A stretch of 33,959 bases of DNA, taken from the NCBI GenBank assembly GCA_028875655.1, contig JAPPCX010000035.1:1-33959 (forward strand). The letters run 5' to 3'. The notes below the pieces were generated by a model, which was not told where the DNA came from, did not search any database, and saw nothing but the letters and a program-made list of their open reading frames with translations. How positions within the stretch are numbered: the first letter of the stretch is position 1; each line of letters starts with the position of its first letter. Shown here piece by piece: positions 7,224 through 14,026 of this stretch. The position numbers and the translations under genes were made by a program. This DNA comes from Chloroflexota bacterium. Lineage in GTDB: Bacteria; Chloroflexota; Dehalococcoidia; Lucifugimonadales; UBA3495.

Positions 7224-8366
7224 TTGACCCAGCAGAACATCACCGACGCCGAACAGGCATACCGCAGCCTGGGCGTCACCCCCATCATCAACGCCTCCGG
7301 CTCGGTGACCCGACTCGGCGGCACTCGCACCCGCCCGGAGGTGCTGGAGCAGATGGCCGGCGCATCCCGCGTCATGGTCAACATCGACGAGCTGAACCGC
7401 AGGGCCGGCGAGGAGATTGCCCGACTGGTCGGCGCGGAGGCCGCCATGGTCTCCAGCGGCGCGGCCGGCGGACTGCTCCTCCAAGCCGCGGCCTGTATCG
7501 CCGGCAGCGACCCCGCGCAGATGCACCGCCTGCCCGACACCGACGGCATGAAGAACGAGATCATCATCCAGACCATGCACCGGTTCCCCTACGACCATGC
7601 CTACCGCGCCGCCGGCGCAAAAATCGTCGAGGTGGGCAACTACCTGTACAGCCACCCGTGGGAAATGGAGGCGGCCATCAACGAGCGCACCGCCGCCGTC
7701 GCCTACCTGTGCGCGCCTTACACCAGCCGCCGGATGCTGCCGCTGGATCAGGTCTGCGAGATCGCCCACGCCAACGACGTGCCGGTAATCGTTGACGCCG
7801 CGTCCATGTTGCCCCCGCGGGCCAACCTGCACCGCTATCTCAACGATGGCGCGGACATGGTGATATTCAGCGGCGGCAAGGGCGTGCGCGGGCCGCAGGG
7901 CACCGGCATCCTGTGTGGCCGCGCCGACCTCATCGACGCCGCCCTGGCCAACGCCAGCCCGGCCCAGTTCCTCGGACGCCCCATGAAGGTCGCCAAAGAG
8001 GAGGTCCTGGGCCTGGTCACCGCCCTGTCCATGTTCGTGGAGGAGGACGAAGAAGCGGAGATGGCGTTCTACCACTCCCTCGCCCAGCGTGTGGTGGACA
8101 GCCTGGTCGAGGTTCCGGGCCTGCGCGTCACTCTCGAGCATGACGGCCATGACCATCTGATCCCCACCGCCGTGCTCAACTTCGGCGGCGACGATTGGTC
8201 CGGTCCGTCGCCCCGTGAAATCAGCGCCGCCCTTCAGCAGGGCGACCCGCCCATATTCCTGCAACAGCTCGGCCCGCCCGACGAGCTGATGGTGGACCCG
8301 CTGAACCTCACGGAGGACGAGACCGAGATCGTAATCCGCCGGCTGCGCGAGATTCTTACCGCGTAG
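7224..8366 (+). CDS. SelA-like PLP-dependent enzyme (COG1921 type)
   Basis: A 380-residue fold-type I PLP enzyme related to L-seryl-tRNA selenium transferase and D-glucosaminate-6-phosphate ammonia-lyase. The start is TTG 7224 behind AGGAGG (7213-7218). The N-terminal PIINASGSVTRLGG is the family signature. VSSGAAGGLLL binds the PLP phosphate, Asp191 (VIVDAAS) contacts the pyridine nitrogen and Lys219 in FSGGKGVRGPQG is the Schiff-base lysine. True SelA is usually about 450-470 residues with an extra N-terminal domain, which is missing here, so a lyase or racemase of sugar or amino acids is more likely. It has no close operon partner. Confidence 0.85.
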   Translation: MTQQNITDAEQAYRSLGVTPIINASGSVTRLGGTRTRPEVLEQMAGASRVMVNIDELNRRAGEEIARLVGAEAAMVSSGAAGGLLLQAAACIAGSDPAQMHRLPDTDGMKNEIIIQTMHRFPYDHAYRAAGAKIVEVGNYLYSHPWEMEAAINERTAAVAYLCAPYTSRRMLPLDQVCEIAHANDVPVIVDAASMLPPRANLHRYLNDGADMVIFSGGKGVRGPQGTGILCGRADLIDAALANASPAQFLGRPMKVAKEEVLGLVTALSMFVEEDEEAEMAFYHSLAQRVVDSLVEVPGLRVTLEHDGHDHLIPTAVLNFGGDDWSGPSPREISAALQQGDPPIFLQQLGPPDELMVDPLNLTEDETEIVIRRLREILTA

Positions 8367-8400
8367 CCACCCACCCGCTCAGCCCGTTTTCCCAAACGAC

Positions 8401-8428
8401 GTAGGGGCGAATGATTATTCGCCCCTAC
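8401..8428. repeat. Palindromic repeat, first copy
   Basis: The 28-nt palindrome GTAGGGGCGAAT...ATTCGCCCCTAC lies between convergent genes. A second copy with one central base changed is at 24759-24786, between the two dienelactone hydrolases. It could double as a hairpin terminator. Confidence 0.8.
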
Positions 8429-8453
8429 AACCCGAGCTGGATGCCAGGGCACT

Positions 8454-9476
8454 CTAGGCTGAAGCCGCGCCGCCCACGGTTTCTATGATGAGGCGGGTGA
8501 CGGTGTAGGGGTCGCAGTTGGCGTTGGGGCGCCGGTCTTCGATGTAGCCCTTGCCGTCCCGGGCAACCTGCCACGGAATCCGAACCGAAGCGCCCCGGTC
8601 GGACACGCCGTAGCGGAACTCCCGGTAGGAGCAGGTCTCGTGCAGACCGGTCAGCCGTTCTTCAATCCGGTCGCCGTAGTTGGCGATGTGCAGGTCGTGG
8701 CGGGTCTGGAGGGCTTCCGCCGCCGCCACGCAGGCGTCGTAGTCTTCCCGCATGCGGTTGGTGGAGAAGTTGGTGTGGGCCCCGGCGCCGTTCCAGTCGC
8801 CCTTGACGGGTTTGGGGTCCAGCGTGGCGCTGATGCCGCGGCGCCCGTCAACGGTCTCAACGTCCTCGCCGATGCGGTACAGCAGCCAGCGGGCCAGCCA
8901 CAGGTGGTCGCCCACCGCCGGAGCGCCGGTGGGACCGATCTGGAACTCCCACTGGGCCGGCATAACCTCGCCGTTGATGCCGGAAATGTCCAGGCCGGCG
9001 TAAAGGCAGGCGTCCATGTGCTGTTCCACCACCGGCCGGCCGAATACCTCGTCGGAACCGACGCCGCAATAGTATCCGCCCTGGGGGGCGGGGAAGCCGT
9101 TGTCCGGCCAGCCCAGCGGCTTGATGCCGTCAAAGAAGGTGTATTCCTGCTCAATGCCGAACCAGAAGTCCAGGGCAGCGTGCTCCTCCGCGGCGGCGGC
9201 GCAGGCGGCCCGGGTGTTGGACGGGTGCGGCGTCATGTCGGTGAGCAGCACTTCGCACATCACCAGCTTGTTGTTGCCGCCGCGTATCGGGTCGGGAACC
9301 GTCAGGACCGGGCTGAGTACGCAGTCCGAGTTTTCGCCCGGGGCCTGGTTGGTGCTGGAGCCGTCGAAACCCCAGATGGGAGGAGCCTCGCCATCGGGCA
9401 CGATCTTCGCCTTCGACCGTAGCTTGGCCGTGGGCTGCTGTCCGTCAATCCAAATGTATTCTGCCTTGTAGCTCAT
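8454..9476 (-). CDS. glnII: Glutamine synthetase, type II (GSII)
   Basis: A 340-residue glutamine synthetase of the eukaryotic-like GSII class, which forms glutamine from glutamate, ammonia and ATP. Class motifs are visible: WGFDGSSTNQAPGENSD near residue 35, FGIEQEYTF with metal ligands, INGEVMPAQWEFQIGP, the GAGAHTNFST ATP-binding stretch and RGASVRIPWQ. Length is about 340, versus about 450-470 for GSI. No adenylylation Tyr loop is expected in this class. The start ATG 9476 has GAGG upstream. It appears to be a single-gene unit. GSII in bacteria is known in actinobacteria, rhizobia and Chloroflexota relatives. Confidence 0.93.
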   Translation of the reverse strand: MSYKAEYIWIDGQQPTAKLRSKAKIVPDGEAPPIWGFDGSSTNQAPGENSDCVLSPVLTVPDPIRGGNNKLVMCEVLLTDMTPHPSNTRAACAAAAEEHAALDFWFGIEQEYTFFDGIKPLGWPDNGFPAPQGGYYCGVGSDEVFGRPVVEQHMDACLYAGLDISGINGEVMPAQWEFQIGPTGAPAVGDHLWLARWLLYRIGEDVETVDGRRGISATLDPKPVKGDWNGAGAHTNFSTNRMREDYDACVAAAEALQTRHDLHIANYGDRIEERLTGLHETCSYREFRYGVSDRGASVRIPWQVARDGKGYIEDRRPNANCDPYTVTRLIIETVGGAASA

Positions 9477-9594
9477 GAATCAAACCTCAAGATCCAGATT
9501 GTCCTGTTATTGTACCCGAATTTCGCTGGCAAAAGGTTTCAGATTTATTTCAAACCGCAGCGTCCTTGCGGGCCGGGCGATGCGGCGATTTTTG

Positions 9595-9720
9595 GAGAAT
9601 CCCGCTCATTTCCGCTCACTCCCGTTCACTTGAGTAGGGCGTTGGAGTGAGACGCGGCGCTGAATGGGGGCGGATTGGGCCGTTTTGGGAGCAATAATGA
9701 CGGTTTTGGCGGGCATTTGA
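9595..9720. repeat. Dispersed repeat of about 115 bp, copy 1
   Basis: The segment starting AATCCCGCTCATTTCCGCTC and running through TTGAGTAGGGCG, GGGGCGGATTG and TGGCGGGCATTTG recurs in the same orientation at about 33736-33850. G-tracts are frequent. No plausible gene is seen in 9480-9767. Confidence 0.7.
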
Positions 9721-9759
9721 GAGGGTTTGGGGGCGGGGGCAAGTGGTTCGACAGGCTCA

Positions 9760-9767
9760 CTATGAGC
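9760..9767. repeat. Putative 8-bp target-site duplication, left
   Basis: CTATGAGC here is repeated directly at 15857-15864, immediately outside the right inverted repeat. The left copy completes the phrase GGTTCGACAGGCTCACTATG of a common dispersed repeat, while the right copy lacks that phrase. This is what insertion into such a repeat would leave. Confidence 0.7.
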
Positions 9768-9816
9768 GGGGTCTATCCGGGACACTAACGGGCACCCTAC
9801 ACTCACTCCATGTACA
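9768..9816 (+). repeat. Left terminal inverted repeat
   Basis: Reads GGGGTCTATCCGGG, then CACTAACG and GCACCCTACA into the element. It pairs with the right end at 15808-15856. Nearly all differences are transitions. A partial third copy with the same orientation (CCGGGACACTAACG) occurs at 10609-10622. Confidence 0.75.
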
Positions 9817-9939
9817 ATGGGCTGACACGCCGACAACTCCCTAAATCTCTAAACTTATGAAACAATGGCGGGGTTGAGGCGTGGGGCGGTTGTCCGTTTC
9901 CGCTTGACGCTCCCGATCCGCAATACCTAGTATGAGTGA

Positions 9940-10013
9940 GAGGGCGTGGCCGAGGTAGTCAAGGCGTCCGTCTCGCAGGTGGAAAGATACCGGTGCAATT
10001 CCGGTCGGGGTCT
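9940..10013 (+). tRNA. Degenerate tRNA-like sequence (anticodon CGC if folded)
   Basis: The length is exactly 74 nt. A D-arm (GCC...GGC with GGTAGTC loop), an anticodon arm (TCCGT/GTGGA with two wobble pairs, loop CTCGCAG) and a perfect T-arm (ACCGG-TGCAATT-CCGGT) can be drawn. The acceptor stem GAGGGCG/CGGGGTC has three mismatches and the T-loop departs from TTC. It is therefore probably a decayed tRNA or a tRNA mimic inside the left end of the mobile element, not a working alanine tRNA. Confidence 0.4.
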
Positions 10014-10054
10014 CACGCGGCACAGGGTACACCCACATGGGCAAATTGTGCCAG

Positions 10055-10594
10055 TCATCCTGCTATTTGTTTGCCGCGTATCCGATCCCAGGTAGCCGCG
10101 ATTACATACACGCTGCCCAGCATCACGACCAGATACAGGGTGAACGCGCCAACAACGGCAACGAATGCCACCGGTGCCAGTACCCAATCAGGCCAATTCC
10201 CCGGGGGCACCGCCGGGACGCCCAAAGTGGCGGGGACGTCGCCTATCCACCACGGGAAACCGTCGCCGTACCACCAACCAAAGGACACATCCACGGCCCC
10301 GAGGGGGACGGCGAAACTGGCCGCAAGCACCCACGTCTCAATAGTCTTGGCCGCCGTCTGCTTGAAGCCCACGAGGACAACGCCACCCACGATGCCAAGC
10401 GCCCCGGCCACGAGTAAGGGGGGCACTGGATTGCCTGAATACGCATCGGCGGCGGCACCGAGGATAATTTCAGGGTACCACGCCACCTTATCGGGGAGAT
10501 CGAGGCCGTCCCAGGTCGTCGCCACACAGGAGAGGGCGGACAGGACCAATGCAAAGCCAAGCACCTGCCGCGCCGATTGAATTGCCTGGCTCAC
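10055..10594 (-). CDS. Four-helix membrane protein, unknown
   Basis: A 179-residue integral membrane protein in the mobile element. Hydrophobic segments lie at about residues 9-27, 58-76, 85-104 and 137-165. The loop between helices 3 and 4 is rich in Trp, Pro and Gly (FGWWYGDGFPWWIG). The start is GTG 10594 with AAAGG about 10 nt upstream. The C-terminus ends in a basic stretch (WDRIRGKQIAG). No family recognised. It is downstream of the 151-residue gene on the same strand. Confidence 0.65.
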   Translation of the reverse strand: MSQAIQSARQVLGFALVLSALSCVATTWDGLDLPDKVAWYPEIILGAAADAYSGNPVPPLLVAGALGIVGGVVLVGFKQTAAKTIETWVLAASFAVPLGAVDVSFGWWYGDGFPWWIGDVPATLGVPAVPPGNWPDWVLAPVAFVAVVGAFTLYLVVMLGSVYVIAATWDRIRGKQIAG

Positions 10595-10649
10595 GGATCA
10601 CAACCTTTCCGGGACACTAACGAACACTCTGCGGCAGTAGGTACTACAT

Positions 10650-11105
10650 CTATTCCTTGTTGTGTTTCAATCGCTCAACGCTGGACGCAATCTCAGCCAA
10701 TGGCGAATCGGCGTAGGTATTACCATCCTCATGGTGAAAGGTCAGCATCCCGGTTGTTTGCTCGTATGCGGATGTTGGCACCGTGATACTCAGTGTTCTT
10801 CCCCGTTGCATTGCGGAGGTGTCCTGTTCAGTGTGGCCGCGCTCTTTGGTGTGTTTATCATAGGGCAGCCAGAAATCTACGGAGACGGTGACGCGATGTT
10901 CACCCTCCCATATAACAGCAAGTGCAGCGGTGCCCACTTGGTCAAAATGCACCAGCAGTGTATCCGGCCGGTATCCCTCCAAGTGAGTGTAAATGTCGGG
11001 ATGTGGCATTGCCGCCCGAACACTGGCCTCCAGTAAGGAACCCGCAGGCACTACCTCGGGGGTTGGCGTCGGTGGCAGGATTTTCTTTCGTTTGAATGGC
11101 CACAC
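10650..11105 (-). CDS. Hypothetical protein, mobile-element cargo
   Basis: A 151-residue protein starting at GTG 11105 (VWPFKRKK), with AAGGAGA seven bases upstream; the longer frame lacks such a site. The N-terminal basic patch KRKK is followed by a Pro/Thr linker (LPPTPTPE) and then a globular region with beta-strand character (TLLVHFDQVGTAALAVIWEGEHRVTVSVDFWLP). The tail is charged. No family recognised. It could be membrane-associated via the neighbouring membrane protein genes, but that is speculative. Confidence 0.55.
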   Translation of the reverse strand: MWPFKRKKILPPTPTPEVVPAGSLLEASVRAAMPHPDIYTHLEGYRPDTLLVHFDQVGTAALAVIWEGEHRVTVSVDFWLPYDKHTKERGHTEQDTSAMQRGRTLSITVPTSAYEQTTGMLTFHHEDGNTYADSPLAEIASSVERLKHNKE

Positions 11106-11241
11106 GGTGATTCTCCTTGTATTGAATTGAAATCTCACTAATGGGATAAATTCCCAATTTTGGCCTCTGTGTGTTTTCATGTGGACATGGATACTGCATC
11201 AATTGCCGCCGCGGTTATCGGTACCGCCCTGGGCGTGAGTG

Positions 11242-11436
11242 TCAGCACACTTGCGATAGGGACAGTATTGCGCGTGCAACTATGGCTAGGAGACCGAGGG
11301 ATACCCCAACCACTGGGATGGCCCAGAAATGGCGATGGGAGACCAGAACTATGGCCGCCCCTAATCCCATACCCAAAACGACCGCGACGATGACCACAAC
11401 CCACCAGGCGATTTCGCAGAGGAAGTCCAGCATCAT
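11242..11436 (-). CDS. Small two-helix membrane protein
   Basis: A 64-residue, strongly hydrophobic protein with two predicted membrane helices (about residues 10-33 and 38-60) separated by the short polar turn SHRHFW. The start ATGATG 11436 overlaps the stop of the upstream frame in an ATGA arrangement (11433-11436), so translation is probably coupled. The small size suggests a holin-like or accessory peptide. No family is assigned. Confidence 0.5.
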   Translation of the reverse strand: MMLDFLCEIAWWVVVIVAVVLGMGLGAAIVLVSHRHFWAIPVVGVSLGLLAIVARAILSLSQVC

Positions 11437-12256
11437 GTCGCCTCTTTTGCTTCAGCGTCAGTGTTTCCACTACGTTGTGGCCTCGTAAAATGCCCGCGTT
11501 CTCCCCACGGACTGGCAAGCATCCAGCATAGGCGCGCCGTGATGCGCTCCCGGTGGCATTCCTGGGGGATCACCAGAAACACGCGAGAAGTGCCGCGGTG
11601 AAACCACATCGGGATTGGTTCCGTACACAACGCCTTGTGGATTTCGGCGCAAATGTTCCTGATCTGCGCCTCAGCCTTCCCGCTCATGTTCAACTGGTGA
11701 TAGACCACGAGGCTTTTCCCGGCGTCCCAGACTGCCTTGAGGTCGTCCATGTAGGCATACTTCGGCCCGTCTCTGCGATACTTCAGAACGTCCTCGGCCG
11801 GCCGGATGTTGTGTTATCCGGGTCGAGGAACACCACATCCGCGTCTGCCATCCCATCGAGCGCACTCCGCCACCACCGGGCGCGCACTTCCCGATTGTTC
11901 ACCGCGTTGTTGTTCCAGCCGGCGTTGTGGAGCGATAGACCGAAATAGATGGTATCCGCCGGGAGAATGGCCGACTTCTCAATACATCCGACGCAACGGC
12001 GGTGCGGAACCAGCGTCTGCAAGTCGTGCCACAGCCCGGGGTCGCAGTCGTGATATTCCAGATACTTCTGTTTGGTGTGGGCCAGGTAGCCGGTGAACCT
12101 GCCCGCGGTGTCGTCCGGGTCGTCCGGCGTCATGTACCAGACCACGCCCAACCGCAGATCAGCCTCCAGCGTCTCGGGATCGGTGATGCCGCACAATCGG
12201 CGCAGTAGTCCGTACTTGCCAAAGTCGCCAACGTCGGCCACGAATTGATCTCGCAT
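11433..12256 (-). pseudogene. Frameshifted gene of an uncharacterised DPDN-motif family
   Basis: Two reading frames together make one protein of about 270 residues. The N-terminal frame (12256 to 11783, 157 residues) starts MRDQFVADVGDFGKYGLLRRL and reaches VVFLDPDNTTSGRP. The C-terminal frame resumes with AEDVLKYRRDGPKYAYMDDL and continues KSLVVYHQLN to 11433. The break falls in the CCGGCCGG run at 11795-11805, where one base too many or too few explains it. I recall the combined pattern (GDFGKYGLLR, GVVWY, FLDPDN, LVVYHH) from a family of hypothetical proteins common in islands. Function is unknown. Decay is likelier than programmed shifting, but the run is repetitive. Confidence 0.7.
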
Positions 12257-12296
12257 GGGTGGTTGCCCCCTTCATTCCATCTGGCTGGCAACCACC

Positions 12297-12354
12297 AAAA
12301 AGCGGTTGCCTTGCCTTCTCATCCACGCCGGGATTTGAACCACAAGGCAACCGC
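12297..12354 (-). terminator. Long hairpin plus T-run (minus-strand terminator candidate)
   Basis: GCGGTTGCCTTG (12302-12313) pairs perfectly with CAAGGCAACCGC (12343-12354) around a 29-nt loop that contains a T-arm-like GGTTCAAATCC (minus strand). On the minus strand the stem is followed by TTTTT. The next hairpin (CCGCCGA/TCGGCGG, 12351-12371) shares four bases with this stem, so the two cannot fully coexist. Confidence 0.5.
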
Positions 12355-12419
12355 CGATATAATTTCGGCGGCCCGTTCGGGCCTTTGGGCGTCCCGGCAT
12401 GGATGCCCAAAACAAGCGG

Positions 12420-12444
12420 CCCTCGGCATTAGCGGTGCCGAGGG
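12420..12444. ncRNA. Perfect hairpin, 9-bp stem, 7-nt loop
   Basis: CCCTCGGCA (12420-12428) and TGCCGAGGG (12436-12444) pair completely around TTAGCGG. It is part of the structured region upstream of the ribozyme. The 7-nt loop size recurs in the hairpins at 12351-12371 and 12709-12733. Confidence 0.55.
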
Positions 12445-12508
12445 TCGCACTTTCTTACTGAATTAAGCGCATCGGGAACCTCCCTCGCGGCCATGAGGAT
12501 GGCGTCTT

Positions 12509-12621
12509 GCTAGGGTCGCCGGGTCCCGTTGAGGGGATCGCAAGGGAGGCACGAATGCCATCCAAAGCTGAATATCCCAATCAACGGGCAGGGCTGCGTG
12601 CCCTTGTCCCTCGACCCTAGC
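12509..12621. ncRNA. Branched 113-nt RNA fold of unknown class
   Basis: The closing stem GCTAGGGTCG/CGACCCTAGC is 10 bp and perfect. Inside, CCCGTTGA (12525-12532) pairs with TCAACGGG (12581-12588), and GGGAT with ATCCC (12534-12538/12574-12578) stacks on it, capped by GGCA-CGAA-TGCC. A second arm, AGGGC-TGCGT-GCCCT (12590-12604), completes a three-way junction. An alternative pairing of CAAGGG (12541-12546) with CCCTTG (12601-12606) would make a pseudoknot. It does not match twister, pistol or HDV cores as far as I can tell. Confidence 0.55.
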
Positions 12622-12708
12622 GCGGCCATTGAACCACAAGGGGGCGGGCGCGTCAATTTTTTGGGCGTAGCCGTGCCGGGGTTATGATGGTCTAGGTAAT
12701 AAGTTGAT

Positions 12709-12733
12709 GGGCCGGAGTCCAAAGCTCCGGCCC
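12709..12733 (+). ncRNA. Perfect hairpin directly 5' of the hammerhead
   Basis: GGGCCGGAG (12709-12717) and CTCCGGCCC (12725-12733) form nine perfect pairs around TCCAAAG. It lies four bases before ribozyme stem I and may contribute the loop contact or insulate the ribozyme fold. Confidence 0.6.
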
Positions 12734-12737
12734 GTCT

Positions 12738-12786
12738 GCCGCACTGATGAGGGGATACCCCGAAATGCGACGATTGCATCTGCGGC
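12738..12786 (+). ncRNA. Hammerhead ribozyme, type I
   Basis: All core elements are in order and unmutated. Stem I 5' strand GCCGCA (12738-12743), CTGATGA (12744-12750), stem II GGGG-ATA-CCCC (12751-12761), GAAA (12762-12765), stem III TGC-GACGATT-GCA (12766-12778), cleavage dinucleotide TC (12779-12780) and stem I 3' strand TGCGGC (12781-12786), fully complementary to the 5' strand. Cleavage is expected after C12780. The known consensus CUGANGA...GAAA...UH is met exactly. Stem I is open at the far end, which defines type I. Bacterial hammerheads are often near prophage or mobile genes, as here. Confidence 0.88.
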
Positions 12787-13003
12787 TTCCGAGGATGAAA
12801 ATGCCAAGAGGACCGCCCTGCTGGACGGTCTAGACGGTCATTTGACTGTCGAAGGCCGAGTCCAGGCGAAGAACCCTTTGGGAGCCGCCCTCGACCTCGT
12901 CGGTATCAACGGCGGGGACGAGGGAGTAACCGACATTGCCGGTGGCAAGTCCGGCTACCGCATCTGCGCGGGCAGGGTACACCAGTAGAACGAAATTGCG
13001 CAA

Positions 13004-13513
13004 TTATTGCGTCGCCTTTTCCGCGACCTGCCACAACGCCGACTCTACAACGTCGTCGTCGTCCAGCGTTCCCACGATGACGGCCTGACTGTCCCGGACG
13101 TGTACGCCAGATTGGTACGTAAGTTGTTTGGCCTGGGCGAGAATTCGCTCGGTGAGTCCACCGGCAAAATCTGCTCCCAGCAACAGGAACGCGGCCGGTC
13201 GCCGCACACGGAGAAACCTCAACGCTAGCGTGAACGCCTCCACTTGTGCGCCTTCGGGCAGGCAGGCGCACAGCAAGTCAAACGGCGGCGCGTGGCCATA
13301 GACCGAAAGATCGTCGCCCTCCGCCGGCCAGTCATCGCCCGACTGGTGGACATAGACCACGTCCAGGCCGATAGAGCGGGCAGCGTCGCCCAAAGCTCCG
13401 TCGTCATCGTACAGGCAGGCCAGCCGGAGAATGCCGGTGGCCGCTGCTGGCGTCTGGGGCCGGGCGAGGCGGCGTATCGTGTCTCTGAGGGCGTCCCTGG
13501 AATCGTCTTGCAT
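13004..13513 (-). CDS. Rossmann-like protein resembling the N-terminus of C5 cytosine methyltransferases
   Basis: A 169-residue protein starting MQDDSRDALRDT at ATG 13513, with AGGAG about 10 nt upstream. The pattern LRLACLYDDDGALGDAARSIGLDVVYVHQSG... then FDLLCACLPEG recalls the SAM-binding N-terminus (motifs I-III) of Dcm-type enzymes. However, the motif I glycines and the catalytic Pro-Cys of motif IV (seen here as LPEG) are absent, and the target-recognition half is missing. It could be a degenerate or regulatory homologue. The function is not supported beyond fold resemblance. Confidence 0.5.
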   Translation of the reverse strand: MQDDSRDALRDTIRRLARPQTPAAATGILRLACLYDDDGALGDAARSIGLDVVYVHQSGDDWPAEGDDLSVYGHAPPFDLLCACLPEGAQVEAFTLALRFLRVRRPAAFLLLGADFAGGLTERILAQAKQLTYQSGVHVRDSQAVIVGTLDDDDVVESALWQVAEKATQ

Positions 13514-13680
13514 ATCTCTCGTCTCCTGCTGGGCTAGTCGTCGCACGGGCCCCGTGCGCCCATCCAAGGAAGAGGGCCGCCCATGTCGTTGTCAATATAT
13601 CAAATCGGCGGCGGATGATTTGGTGTGTCGGCCGAGAGAGTGTACCCTAGGGATGCAAGAAAATTCCACGGACAGCAGTT

Positions 13681-13706
13681 GCCCCGGGTGTTCCTGCACC
13701 CGGGGC
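13681..13706 (+). promoter_or_regulatory. Ten-bp perfect hairpin in a 5' leader
   Basis: GCCCCGGGTG (13681-13690) pairs perfectly with CACCCGGGGC (13697-13706) around TTCCTG. It lies 30 nt upstream of the ATG at 13737 and 20 nt before its AAAGGAGG site. It may stabilise the leader or act as an attenuator. Confidence 0.5.
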
Positions 13707-13736
13707 GGTTGCAACAGTCAAACAAAGGAGGAACCA

Positions 13737-14018
13737 ATGCCTAGCCTCACCTTGTCGTTGCCCGATCTAGGGTACACGCTCGTACCTGAGCCGGTGAAGT
13801 TGTCAATCTGTCAAGTGCTGGCGCTGGGTGAGTCGCCCGAGGCGTATTCAAAGTTTGAGGCCGGTATCGAGTTAGACCTCGGTATTATCCGGGCGGAGAT
13901 CAGGCACACCAATAGCGAGCCCGGACGCAAGGACACTGAATACAAAACGCGCCCGCCTTCGTCTGGCACTCCGAATCAACGAAGCACAGGACGCGACGGG
14001 CGCGGCCGCTTGATCTGA
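13737..14018 (+). CDS. Small hypothetical protein, mobile-element cargo
   Basis: A 93-residue protein starting MPSLTLSLPDLG. The frame is open further upstream, but ATG 13737 has an excellent AAAGGAGG site and the upstream part is shadow of the opposite gene. The N-terminal half is ordered-looking (LVPEPVKLSICQVLALGESPEAYSKFEAGIELDLGIIRAEIRH). The C-terminal 35 residues are basic and Gly/Pro/Ser/Arg-rich, probably disordered and perhaps nucleic-acid binding. It converges on the transposase (8-nt gap). No family recognised. Confidence 0.6.
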   Translation: MPSLTLSLPDLGYTLVPEPVKLSICQVLALGESPEAYSKFEAGIELDLGIIRAEIRHTNSEPGRKDTEYKTRPPSSGTPNQRSTGRDGRGRLI

Positions 14019-14026
14019 CGACGTCG

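Larger units (their letters stand above)
12257..13003. other. Gene-poor structured-RNA region
   Basis: About 750 bp without a convincing gene holds at least five strong secondary structures: hairpins 12302-12354, 12351-12371 and 12420-12444, a branched fold 12509-12621, a hairpin 12709-12733, and the hammerhead 12738-12786. An open frame at 12704-12988 overlaps the ribozyme and has no ribosome-binding site. One long structured transcript on the plus strand, processed by the ribozyme, is a possible reading. Confidence 0.6.

Noticed and set aside
7224-8366. SelA, which would make selenocysteine for the protein at 18661
   Set aside because: It is about 80 residues short, lacks the N-terminal domain of true SelA and belongs to the broader SelA-like group that includes lyases. 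It cannot be used as evidence for selenocysteine synthesis.
9595-9720. CRISPR array or tandem repeat
   Set aside because: No regularly spaced identical repeats were found here or elsewhere in the window.
12314-12402. A tRNA on the minus strand built from CATCCAT/GTGGATG and a T-loop GGTTCAAATCC
   Set aside because: Acceptor-like pairing exists, but the T-stem has only two good pairs and the anticodon loop lacks T33. The hairpins there explain the sequence better.
12525-12606. A definite pseudoknot or twister/pistol ribozyme
   Set aside because: A nested three-way junction explains the pairing equally well, and conserved core nucleotides of those ribozymes were not found.
12704-12988. A 94-residue plus-strand protein
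   Set aside because: The frame runs through the hammerhead core and the preceding perfect hairpin, has no ribosome-binding site and matches no family. The composition of its second half looks mildly protein-like, so some doubt remains.
13004-13513. Active DNA cytosine methyltransferase
   Set aside because: The motif I glycines and the catalytic Cys are missing, and the protein is a third of normal length.
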